This document shows, in pieces, positions 51,813 to 59,651 of a stretch of 64,000 nt of DNA. The notes under the pieces were generated by a model that saw only the letters and a program-made list of their open reading frames with translations, had not been told where the DNA came from and ran no database searches. Numbering within the stretch: the first letter of the stretch is position 1; each line of letters opens with the position of its first letter. The stretch spans positions 1-64,000 of the forward strand of contig NZ_AYXG01000024.1 in NCBI RefSeq assembly GCF_000564855.1, written 5' to 3'. A program made the translations under genes and the position numbers. Source of the DNA: Actinokineospora spheciospongiae (GTDB lineage: Bacteria > Actinomycetota > Actinomycetes > Mycobacteriales > Pseudonocardiaceae).

Positions 51813-52982
51813 ATGAAGACAGAGATCCGCGAACAGCACCTGGCTGTTCCCCTGCGCCTGCGGGATCAGGGCTCCCGACTGCTGACTCGCCCGCCCGGAC
51901 CGCTCGACCTGGGCGTGCTGCGCTTGGCAGGCTGCCAGGCGCAGCGGGTCGCACTGTCGGACGACGCTTCCACGGGCCACGACCACCACCTGGTCCGGTT
52001 CAACCTCGAACTGGACGTGAACAGCTCGGCCCCGCCATTCGACTGGTACGAGGTGACCCTGTCATTCCCGGAGACCAGCACCGTGGTGGACGCTGCCCCA
52101 CACACCGCACCCCACCCCGTAGGCGCCCACTCATACGTGGTCAACCACTACGCGAACCTGGTGCCATGTGGAGACCACCCCGGCGACGCGTACCTGCCCG
52201 TACGGGACGCGGCCGTGAGCACCTTGGGGGTGGGCACCTCGGTAGTGCGCTGGCAATATCGGCGGGTAACCGGCTTCACCTCGGGTAGCCAGGTGGCCTG
52301 GGTCGTCCTGGCAGCACCCGCCGGGACAACGACCCTGCCGGTCAAACTGTCGGTGCGGTTCGACCATGCCGGAGAAGATGTGGATCTGCTCCCGGTCGAC
52401 CTGCCCATGCACCTCGCGGTCGCCCTCGCTGGATCGGGAGCAGCGTCGGCGCAGACGCCGCTTTTCCCGACCGCAGGCACCCGCCGAACCGCTGAGCCGC
52501 AGCCACCCCGCATCTTCATCTGCTATGCCCACGACACCCCCCATCACATCCAGCAGTGTCGAGCCCTCGCCCGGTTCCTGCAGCGGCAGGGCTTCGACGT
52601 GCACATCGACCACCTCTACGACAGCACGCGCCAGGACTGGTACGTGTGGGCCCACGAACAGATCACCACTGCCGACTTCACGCTAATCATCGCGTCACCG
52701 GCCTGCTGCGTCGTGGGGGATGGGCAAATGCCCGCCAAGCTGCACCGCGGTCTGCAGTCGGAAATGGGCATACTGCGCGAACTGCTGCACACTGATCGAG
52801 CACAGTGGACAAAGCGATTGCTCCCGGTGGTCCTCCCGGGCGGGACTCCGGATGAAATCCCCCTGTTCCTGCAGCCCAGGACGGTGGACCACTACCCGGT
52901 CCACGCCTTCACCAAGGCCGGTGCGGCTGACCTGCTCGCGGCCCTGCGGCACGATCCGCGCGTCCAGGGTGTCGCGGCGTGA
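51813..52982 (+). CDS. SEFIR-domain protein with novel N-terminal domain
   Basis: 389 residues. Residues 1-200 form an unrecognised beta-rich module (FNLELDVNSSAPPFDWYEVTLSFPE, VVRWQYRRVTGFTSGSQVAWVVLAAP). Residues ~232-385 are a SEFIR (TIR-like) domain: RIFICYAHDTPHHIQQCRALARFLQRQGFDVHIDHLYD, WYVWAHEQITTADFTLIIASPACC. SEFIR/TIR proteins in bacteria act as NAD-degrading or signalling components of anti-phage systems. The stop overlaps the caspase-helicase start by 4 nt (GTGA), so the two are made together. Confidence 0.85.
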   Translation: MKTEIREQHLAVPLRLRDQGSRLLTRPPGPLDLGVLRLAGCQAQRVALSDDASTGHDHHLVRFNLELDVNSSAPPFDWYEVTLSFPETSTVVDAAPHTAPHPVGAHSYVVNHYANLVPCGDHPGDAYLPVRDAAVSTLGVGTSVVRWQYRRVTGFTSGSQVAWVVLAAPAGTTTLPVKLSVRFDHAGEDVDLLPVDLPMHLAVALAGSGAASAQTPLFPTAGTRRTAEPQPPRIFICYAHDTPHHIQQCRALARFLQRQGFDVHIDHLYDSTRQDWYVWAHEQITTADFTLIIASPACCVVGDGQMPAKLHRGLQSEMGILRELLHTDRAQWTKRLLPVVLPGGTPDEIPLFLQPRTVDHYPVHAFTKAGAADLLAALRHDPRVQGVAA

Positions 52983-55900
52983 CGGGGAACCCCGGTGTCC
53001 ACGGCCTGTTCATCGGTGCCGGCGAGGTTTGCGTGCCCGGTGCGCCACCGGCGCGCCACGCCGCGGCCGACGCCATCGCTTTGCACGCACTGTTCGCGGA
53101 CACCATCGGTGACCAGGCGGCTCTGCTGTGCGACCGGGATGCCACCTCGGAAGCGGTCACCGAGCACCTGGCACGGTTGACCAGGATCAGTGGCCCCGAT
53201 GACACAGTCGTGTTCACCTTCTCCGGGCACGGCACGCGAGATCGGCGGTTGGTCACGCATGACACCGGCGAGGCGTACGCCGGGCTGCCGATCGACGACG
53301 TGGTGGAAGCGCTCAGAGCAGTACCCGCCCGCGTGCTGCTGGTCGCGCTCGACTGCTGCTTCTCCGGCATGCCATCCGCGCGGGACCTCAGCGTGCCTGC
53401 CCCCTCAAGACGCGGAACCCAGCCGGACAAGAGCGGTCGCGGGTGGGTCGTGTTGACGGCTGCTACCGCGGAGCAGGAAGCGCGGGCACCGGTCGAGCAC
53501 GGCCACGGTCTGCTCACCTACCACCTGCTTGCCGGCCTCAGCGGGGCACCAGAGGTGCTGGATGGTGACCGGATCGGCCTGACGCGCCTGGTGGACTACG
53601 TCCGACGGCAGGTGGGCGGAACGCGGTCGGCAACCGACGCCCGCAGGCAGGACACCACCGCGCGGACCGGCATCGAGGGCAACCCCACCTTACCGGTTCT
53701 GAGACCCGGCGCCCGATACCGCGCCGCACACGGAGCGCATCAACCGATCGCGGCGACCGCAGCGCCGTCGAGCCTGGTGCGCCACGGCGTTCCCGAACCG
53801 GTGGCAGCGATGTGGGCCAGAGAGGTCGGACACCTCAACAGGCTGCAACTACGAGCGATCAACGAAGCACAGGTGTTGGCGGGCGGAAGTGCGGCAGTGT
53901 CGGCACCAACAGCCTCGGGCAAGACCGCCATCGGGAGAATCGTCGCGGACCGAGTGGTCGCCGACGGCGGGCGGGCCGTGTTCCTGCTTCCCACGCGCGC
54001 ACTGGTGGCGGAGTTGTACGAGCACCTCACCCGCACCCGGACGCCACTGGGCACCCGGATCATCCGGGTGACCGGTGAGCACACCGACCAACTCGCCGAC
54101 CTGGTGACCGGCGAACACGACATCGCGGTGCTCACCTACGAGATGTTCACCGGCCTGCTGCTCAAGCACCCGCGACTGCTCACTGCGACCCGACTTCTGG
54201 TGGTGGATGAGATCCACAACATCGCCTCCGCAACCCGCGGACCGGGGCTCGAGTTGGCGCTGATGCTGGTCCGGCTGCACCAGATCGACCACGGCGGACC
54301 GCAGGTCATCGGGCTGTCGGCGGCACCGGGCGGCTTCGGCGACCTGGAAACCTGGCTGCGCGCGACACCGGTGGTGTCGGATCTTCGGCCCGTTCCGCTG
54401 CTGGAGGGCGTGTTGACGCCGGACGGGGAGTTCCGCCACCTTGGTCCGGATCGCATCGAGACCGTCGACCACCTGCCCGGGGCGGCGGGACAGGACACCC
54501 GCATGGTCGCACTGCTTCGACATCTGATTGCGGACGCAGGCCAGATCCTGGTCTTCTGCTCGACCAAGCGGGCGACGCGGTCGTGCGCGGCAACGGTCGG
54601 AGCCGCGCTCGACCTGCCGCCCGCCAACCGGACTCTCGCCGACCTCCCCGACGACGACCTGGGATACGTGGGCGAGCAGCTTCGCGCCCGCCTGCGTCAA
54701 GGCGTTGCGTTCCACACAGCCGAACTGTCCCAGGATGAACGCCGCGCGGTGGAGATCGGGTTTCGGGACCACCGCGATGTCCGGGTGCTGGTCACCACGA
54801 CGACCCTGGCCCAGGGGGTCAACCTGCCTGCGGGCACCGTCGTGGTCGATGGACTGGAACACCCGGACGGGACGCCGTACTCGGTCATCGAGTACAAGAA
54901 CATCGCGGGCCGAGCGGGCCGCACAGGTCTCGCCGAGCGCGGCCGGTCCGTGATTCTCGCGCGCAGTGCGGCGGACGCGCGGATGAAGTGGGCCACCTAC
55001 GTACGAGGCACCGGACCGCCGCTGCGCTCCGCGCTCCGCTTGCCGGGGGCCGACATCCGGCGGTGGGTGCTGCACGCCTGCGCAGGCAGGCTGGTCAGCG
55101 GGCACAGGCCCACGGGCGCGGACGTGACCGGCTTCCTCCGGTGGAGCTTTGCGGCGCACCAATGCCGGATGACCGACGAACCGGACCCGTTCCCACCAGA
55201 AGTGGTGGAGCAGGCGCTCACCGACTTGACGGCCTACGACATGGTGCGTCCGGTCGCATCGGGCCACACCCTGACACCACTGGGTGAAGTCGCGGTCGAA
55301 CACCACCTCGATCCCGAATCTGTGGCCATGATCGCAGATGTGCTGGCGGAGATGGGCAACGACGACATCAACGGGGCGACCCTCATCGGTGTGGCTCAGT
55401 TGACGGCAGAACTGGACCAGGTGCGGTTCGTCGCGGACGCGACTGAGGACGTCGCGTTGTCCCAGGCCCTGAAGCGGCAGCGGCTCGCGCCCGTCGTGCT
55501 GGACCGGTTTGGAAGCGGTAGAGCACGCGCGGGGCGAGCCAAACGGGTGGTGGCCTGCCTGGCCTGGTCGCGTGGAGCCCCACTCAGTACCGTCGAACAG
55601 GCGCTCGGGGGATCAGTCCGGCACGATCCCGTTCCGGTGCGCCGCGCTGCGGACCGCACAGCCGACGTACTGCCTGCTGTGGTCGGCGTCGCCCGACTGC
55701 TGCACCCGGTACCGAAGTTGGCGGCGCTCGGCGCACTCCTGCCCCGGCAACTGCGACTGGGCGTGGTGGACGGTTTGGTCGCTGTGGCGAGCCGTACCTC
55801 TGCCGAGGTGGGACGCGGCACGTTCTGCGCGCTCACTGCGGCGGGTGTGAACTCGCCTGCGGCGATCGTGGCCGCATCGGATGCTCTGCTCCTGAGTTGC

Positions 55901-56014
55901 ACGGGCGGCGATCAGGGGCAACTCGGGGAACTGCGGGCCGCAGCGGTTCGAGAAAAGCAGGAACAGCCCGACCTCGCGGCGCTGCTGGCAGAGCCATCGA
56001 ACGACCATCCCTGA
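52979..56014 (+). CDS. Caspase (C14) - Ski2-like DExH helicase fusion
   Basis: 1011 residues. N-terminal caspase fold (1-245): VVFTFSGHGTRD with His 84 and VALDCCFSG with Cys 127, the catalytic dyad. Then a superfamily-2 helicase: Walker A APTASGKT (309-316), DEIH (410-413), and the Ski2/Hel308-like TTTLAQGVNLPAGTVVVDG and NIAGRAGRTG (641-650). C-terminal ~340 residues are helical (winged-helix/ratchet-like). A helicase that recognises an aberrant nucleic acid and unleashes a protease is the natural model. No close named family is known to me. Confidence 0.88.
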   Translation: MTGNPGVHGLFIGAGEVCVPGAPPARHAAADAIALHALFADTIGDQAALLCDRDATSEAVTEHLARLTRISGPDDTVVFTFSGHGTRDRRLVTHDTGEAYAGLPIDDVVEALRAVPARVLLVALDCCFSGMPSARDLSVPAPSRRGTQPDKSGRGWVVLTAATAEQEARAPVEHGHGLLTYHLLAGLSGAPEVLDGDRIGLTRLVDYVRRQVGGTRSATDARRQDTTARTGIEGNPTLPVLRPGARYRAAHGAHQPIAATAAPSSLVRHGVPEPVAAMWAREVGHLNRLQLRAINEAQVLAGGSAAVSAPTASGKTAIGRIVADRVVADGGRAVFLLPTRALVAELYEHLTRTRTPLGTRIIRVTGEHTDQLADLVTGEHDIAVLTYEMFTGLLLKHPRLLTATRLLVVDEIHNIASATRGPGLELALMLVRLHQIDHGGPQVIGLSAAPGGFGDLETWLRATPVVSDLRPVPLLEGVLTPDGEFRHLGPDRIETVDHLPGAAGQDTRMVALLRHLIADAGQILVFCSTKRATRSCAATVGAALDLPPANRTLADLPDDDLGYVGEQLRARLRQGVAFHTAELSQDERRAVEIGFRDHRDVRVLVTTTTLAQGVNLPAGTVVVDGLEHPDGTPYSVIEYKNIAGRAGRTGLAERGRSVILARSAADARMKWATYVRGTGPPLRSALRLPGADIRRWVLHACAGRLVSGHRPTGADVTGFLRWSFAAHQCRMTDEPDPFPPEVVEQALTDLTAYDMVRPVASGHTLTPLGEVAVEHHLDPESVAMIADVLAEMGNDDINGATLIGVAQLTAELDQVRFVADATEDVALSQALKRQRLAPVVLDRFGSGRARAGRAKRVVACLAWSRGAPLSTVEQALGGSVRHDPVPVRRAADRTADVLPAVVGVARLLHPVPKLAALGALLPRQLRLGVVDGLVAVASRTSAEVGRGTFCALTAAGVNSPAAIVAASDALLLSCTGGDQGQLGELRAAAVREKQEQPDLAALLAEPSNDHP

Positions 56015-56030
56015 TCGGAGGAAGCACGCG

Positions 56031-58187
56031 GTGACGGCATTCGGCGACGAACTGAGAGCACTTCGACGAAACCGGGAAATCCAACAGAAGGACGCTGCCC
56101 GAGCGCTGGCCATGAGTCCGAGTCAGCTGTCCAAGCTGGAGACCGGGAAGAAACTCCCCAGCGAAGCGGCGGTGCGGCGTGCCGAGGCCTACTACGAGAC
56201 GAAAAGCGGCCATTTGCGCAATCTGCTCGGCCCCGTGGGCCTGCCCGGGCACGGTCTGGTCCCGCAGGGCCTGCTCTCCGGTCCTCAGCACTTCGTGGGG
56301 CGGGACGAGATCCGCACACGGTTGGTCAACCGACTCCGGAGCGGCAGACCCGGTGTGATCTCGGTCGGTGGCCTTGGTGGGATCGGGAAGTCCGCGCTCG
56401 TCAACACGGTGTGGACCGACGTGGCGAAGGACTACCCGCATGGGGCCGTGGTACTCGACCTGCACGGACACGCGGAGAACAATTCCGAGTGGACGACGGG
56501 TGGCGCGCTGGCCAGCCTGCTCGCCCTCTTGGTCGGCGCAGAGCGCCTGCCCATCGACCGGGATGGTCAGGTCAACCTCCTGCGCACACTGCTGTCGGAT
56601 CGACGAATGTTCTTGGTGATCGACAATGTGCGTCACGTGGACCAAGTCCGCGATCTGCTGCCCGGTGACTCGGGCAGTGCCGTCGTGGTTATCAGCCGCA
56701 CCCGACTGACCGCGCTGACCGACGCCGAACACATCGACCTCAAACCCCTGGAGCCCGGGGCCGCCCAGGAACTGTTCGGCCGGATCACCCGGGTGAACCA
56801 GGAAGACGAGCGGTACGTGAACGAGATCCTGGAGCACTGCGGTGGGCTGCCGCTGGTCATCCAGGCGGTCGCGGCTTCGCACCACACCGGAAGTTGGGAC
56901 CTGGCCGAACTCCTCGACCTGCTCCGCAAGGCTCAACTGGCCGCCCTGGACGATGACCGCTGGATCAGCGCCCTGACCGTCTCGTTGGACCTGTTGAAGC
57001 CCGATGAGCGGGAGTTCCTCACCCTGCTCAGTCTGCACCCCAGCAGCCGGATGGACCGAAACACGGTGGTGGCCCTGTCCGGAGCCGCCCCGAACGACGC
57101 GAACCGACTCACCACCAGGCTCTTCAACTCCTACCTGGTCGACCGCTATCCGGGCGGAGCGGTGGAACTGCACGACGTGGTCCGCGCGCACCTGGTCGAG
57201 CAATGGAAGCCGCAACTGGACGCGACCGTCCGCGACAAAGCCATCGCCCGACTGCTCGACCACGTCGCGGGGACCGTGGCCCGGGCGGACGCCCTGCTGG
57301 AGCCGGACCGTTGCCGTCCGGAAGTTCCGGAGTCAACGATCGACTTCACCGACGCGGCAGGGGCGCTGCGCTGGCTACGGGACTCCTGGTCGACCGTCAC
57401 CGCCTTGGCCGAATTGGCTGCGGACTCGGGGCACCCGCAGCGCTGTGTGGACCTCGCGCGGTTGATGCGCGGCTTCTTCGGCCGCGACAAGATGATCGAA
57501 CAGTGGATCGCGCTGCACCGGCGCGCCCTGGCGGCGGCCCAGGGAGCGGCCGACGACCGCGCCACCGCCTCCACGTTGACCAACCTGGGCATGGCGCTGC
57601 TGGAAGGGGGAAGACCAGAGGAAGCAGCTGAATGTCACGCGCGAGCAGCAGAGTTGTTCACCGCACTGGACGACCGCCTGGGCGCGACCGATGCGCGCTC
57701 AAGCCTCGCGTGGGTACGCATCTACCAGGGTGAATCCGAGGCGGCGCTGGCAGGCTTGGCCGAGGCGGCGGCCAGTTACCTGGCGAATGGCCGCACCCGG
57801 AACCTGATGATCAGTCTACGTGGGATGTCCTTGGCGGCAGCCGCGCTCAACCGCACCGCTGAGGCCCTTGACCACGCCACCAGAGCGGTGGAGTTGAGCA
57901 CCACGCCGCGCGACGAGGTCCTCGCGGTCAACGGCCTGGCCTGGGTTCACTTCCGTGCCGCCCACCACGCGGAGTCGGAACGCCTGTACCGATGGGCCGC
58001 CGCCTTGGCCGCTCGGGAAGAAGAACATGCCGAACGCGCCCGCGCCCTCAATGGCTTGGGCAACGTGGCCGCTGCCCAGGGCAAACACGCCGAGGCTCAG
58101 CACTGGTGGTCCGAAGCGGACAATGGACCGGTAGCGCTCAACATTCGAGTGGTCGGTGAACTATCCTACCGCAGAACCGCTGCCTGA
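56031..58187 (+). CDS. HTH - NB-ARC - TPR STAND regulator
   Basis: 718 residues. N-terminal XRE-type HTH (FGDELRALRRNREIQQKDAARALAMSPSQLSKLETGKKLPSEAAV), NB-ARC ATPase (VGRDEIRTRLVNRLR; Walker A GGLGGIGKS at 113-121; FLVIDNV; VVISRTR; CGGLPLVI), then TPR-like repeats to the end. The GTG start follows CGGAGGA, 16 nt after the helicase stop, so same transcript. Could be a transcriptional switch or a sensor of the locus. Confidence 0.88.
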   Translation: MTAFGDELRALRRNREIQQKDAARALAMSPSQLSKLETGKKLPSEAAVRRAEAYYETKSGHLRNLLGPVGLPGHGLVPQGLLSGPQHFVGRDEIRTRLVNRLRSGRPGVISVGGLGGIGKSALVNTVWTDVAKDYPHGAVVLDLHGHAENNSEWTTGGALASLLALLVGAERLPIDRDGQVNLLRTLLSDRRMFLVIDNVRHVDQVRDLLPGDSGSAVVVISRTRLTALTDAEHIDLKPLEPGAAQELFGRITRVNQEDERYVNEILEHCGGLPLVIQAVAASHHTGSWDLAELLDLLRKAQLAALDDDRWISALTVSLDLLKPDEREFLTLLSLHPSSRMDRNTVVALSGAAPNDANRLTTRLFNSYLVDRYPGGAVELHDVVRAHLVEQWKPQLDATVRDKAIARLLDHVAGTVARADALLEPDRCRPEVPESTIDFTDAAGALRWLRDSWSTVTALAELAADSGHPQRCVDLARLMRGFFGRDKMIEQWIALHRRALAAAQGAADDRATASTLTNLGMALLEGGRPEEAAECHARAAELFTALDDRLGATDARSSLAWVRIYQGESEAALAGLAEAAASYLANGRTRNLMISLRGMSLAAAALNRTAEALDHATRAVELSTTPRDEVLAVNGLAWVHFRAAHHAESERLYRWAAALAAREEEHAERARALNGLGNVAAAQGKHAEAQHWWSEADNGPVALNIRVVGELSYRRTAA

Positions 58188-58504
58188 CGACTGGGGAAAC
58201 AAACGGGTGATGCCCTGTGTACACCGCACCCGCTCCACAAGGCGGAGAACACATGCCTGTTCGCGACTGCACCAGAGGAACCGCGCCGCACACGGCCCGC
58301 TTGGCAAATACAGGCCAAGATGCAGGCGGACTACCGCAAGAAACCAAGGAGGAATCCAGGAGAGCAGACAGCATTCGGCTCGGATTGATTTGAGCGCGGC
58401 GGAACTGCTCGAAGCGGAAAGCAGTGCCTGTCGGGTCAAGCCATAGCGCCTCCAGTGCCTGTGGAACTCCGGAAGAATAACACCATACACGATAGGATTG
58501 AATT
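58188..58504. other. Intergenic region with lower GC
   Basis: 317 nt between the STAND gene and the Mrr-like gene. Composition drops markedly from about 58200 on. No open reading frame looks real and no clear promoter was recognised. The border probably marks an acquired segment. Confidence 0.5.
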
Positions 58505-59569
58505 ATGCCCGTATTCGACCCCGGTGTCGAGCATCCTGTTCAACTTGCGCTATGGGGTCGACCTGATTTGAGAGTCGAAGGTGATGCGCCGCCCGGGATG
58601 TCTTTCGATGTTGCAAAAATTTCCATTGCCGATTCGACCGAATACAACCGGCCCCGCATATCCAACAGACTCACCATCAACGGCAAGCCTCAGCCTTCAA
58701 CAAGATACCCTGTATTCAAAAAATTTAGGAATAATACCGTTGTCGACGACTTGCCTGGTTTCGAAAATCTGCCAACTCGCGTAAAAAATTGTCCTTACTG
58801 CCACACAAGCATGGGTGCGACAGAAATTCACAACCATGGGCCCGAAGACGGAGATCGGACTGCGGGCCAACTTTTGGAATACTGTCCCAATTGTACTTTC
58901 TGGCAGGCCCATGGACTTCGAATGCAAGGGTATGAAGCAAGGTGCTCCCTATTCTATAATTTTGATGTCGCAGTATTGTCTTCCAAGGTTAAAGAGTTCG
59001 AAACAGATTTCCCCGAAGGGAGTCTATCTGAAATATCGCAGTGGTTGCGAAGGCATCCCGAGAAGTACCAGACCATGCCTCCGCGATATCTTGAAGTTCT
59101 GGTGACAAAACTTTTCCGCAACATCGGTACCTACGTAGAGGCACGCCACGTTGGACGGCCGGGCGACGGCGGCGTCGACGTATTGCTGGTTGACGCCGAA
59201 GGGTGTTCGTGGCTTGTCCAAGTCAAACGCCGCGAGGATGTCGACTCCGCAGAACCCGTGTCCACCATCCGCAATGTATTGGGATCAATGGTCTTGGAAG
59301 GCTTCAAACACTCCATCATCGTGTCGACAGCCGACCGCTTCACTCTTCAAGCGCAACAAGCCACAGGCCGCGCAGAAGGAAAGGGATACGAAATACAATT
59401 GGTAGACAGAGGCGTTCTGGATCGCATCATCGGACGTTCACTTCCTGTCGCACCATGGCATCGCATCCAAGAGGAGATACGGAAGGGTGACGCCAAATGG
59501 GTCGCCGAAGAATGGTGCTTCTGTGGCTGCACCTGGACAAGGAAGGTCGAGCCGTACAATGATATCTAG
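58505..59569 (+). CDS. Zinc-ribbon / Mrr-like restriction endonuclease
   Basis: 354 residues. N-terminal treble-clef or zinc-ribbon region CPYCHTS ... YCPNC (about 97-130) and CFCGC near the C-terminus. The Mrr_cat nuclease domain (about 195-300) has EVLVTKLFRNIG (Glu), GRPGDGGVDVLLVDAEG (Asp) and WLVQVKRRE (QxK variant of PD-(D/E)xK). It should cleave DNA, perhaps modified DNA as Mrr does. Base composition is AT-richer than everything around, with codons unlike neighbours, suggesting recent acquisition. Confidence 0.82.
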   Translation: MPVFDPGVEHPVQLALWGRPDLRVEGDAPPGMSFDVAKISIADSTEYNRPRISNRLTINGKPQPSTRYPVFKKFRNNTVVDDLPGFENLPTRVKNCPYCHTSMGATEIHNHGPEDGDRTAGQLLEYCPNCTFWQAHGLRMQGYEARCSLFYNFDVAVLSSKVKEFETDFPEGSLSEISQWLRRHPEKYQTMPPRYLEVLVTKLFRNIGTYVEARHVGRPGDGGVDVLLVDAEGCSWLVQVKRREDVDSAEPVSTIRNVLGSMVLEGFKHSIIVSTADRFTLQAQQATGRAEGKGYEIQLVDRGVLDRIIGRSLPVAPWHRIQEEIRKGDAKWVAEEWCFCGCTWTRKVEPYNDI

Positions 59570-59651
59570 CAGGACAATTTAATCGACAATCCGCATCCAG
59601 GAAGGTTTCGAACTACAAGGCTGTCTACGCCCCCGGGACCGAGTCCGGTCA

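Noticed and set aside
50587-51954. Reverse-strand gene opposite the sigma-like gene
   Set aside because: No family features, and it overlaps the intact sigma-like and SEFIR coding sequences; treated as a shadow.
58505-59569. Transposase or integrase in the AT-rich segment
   Set aside because: The only intact frame is the Mrr-like nuclease; no DDE or tyrosine-recombinase motifs and no terminal repeats seen.
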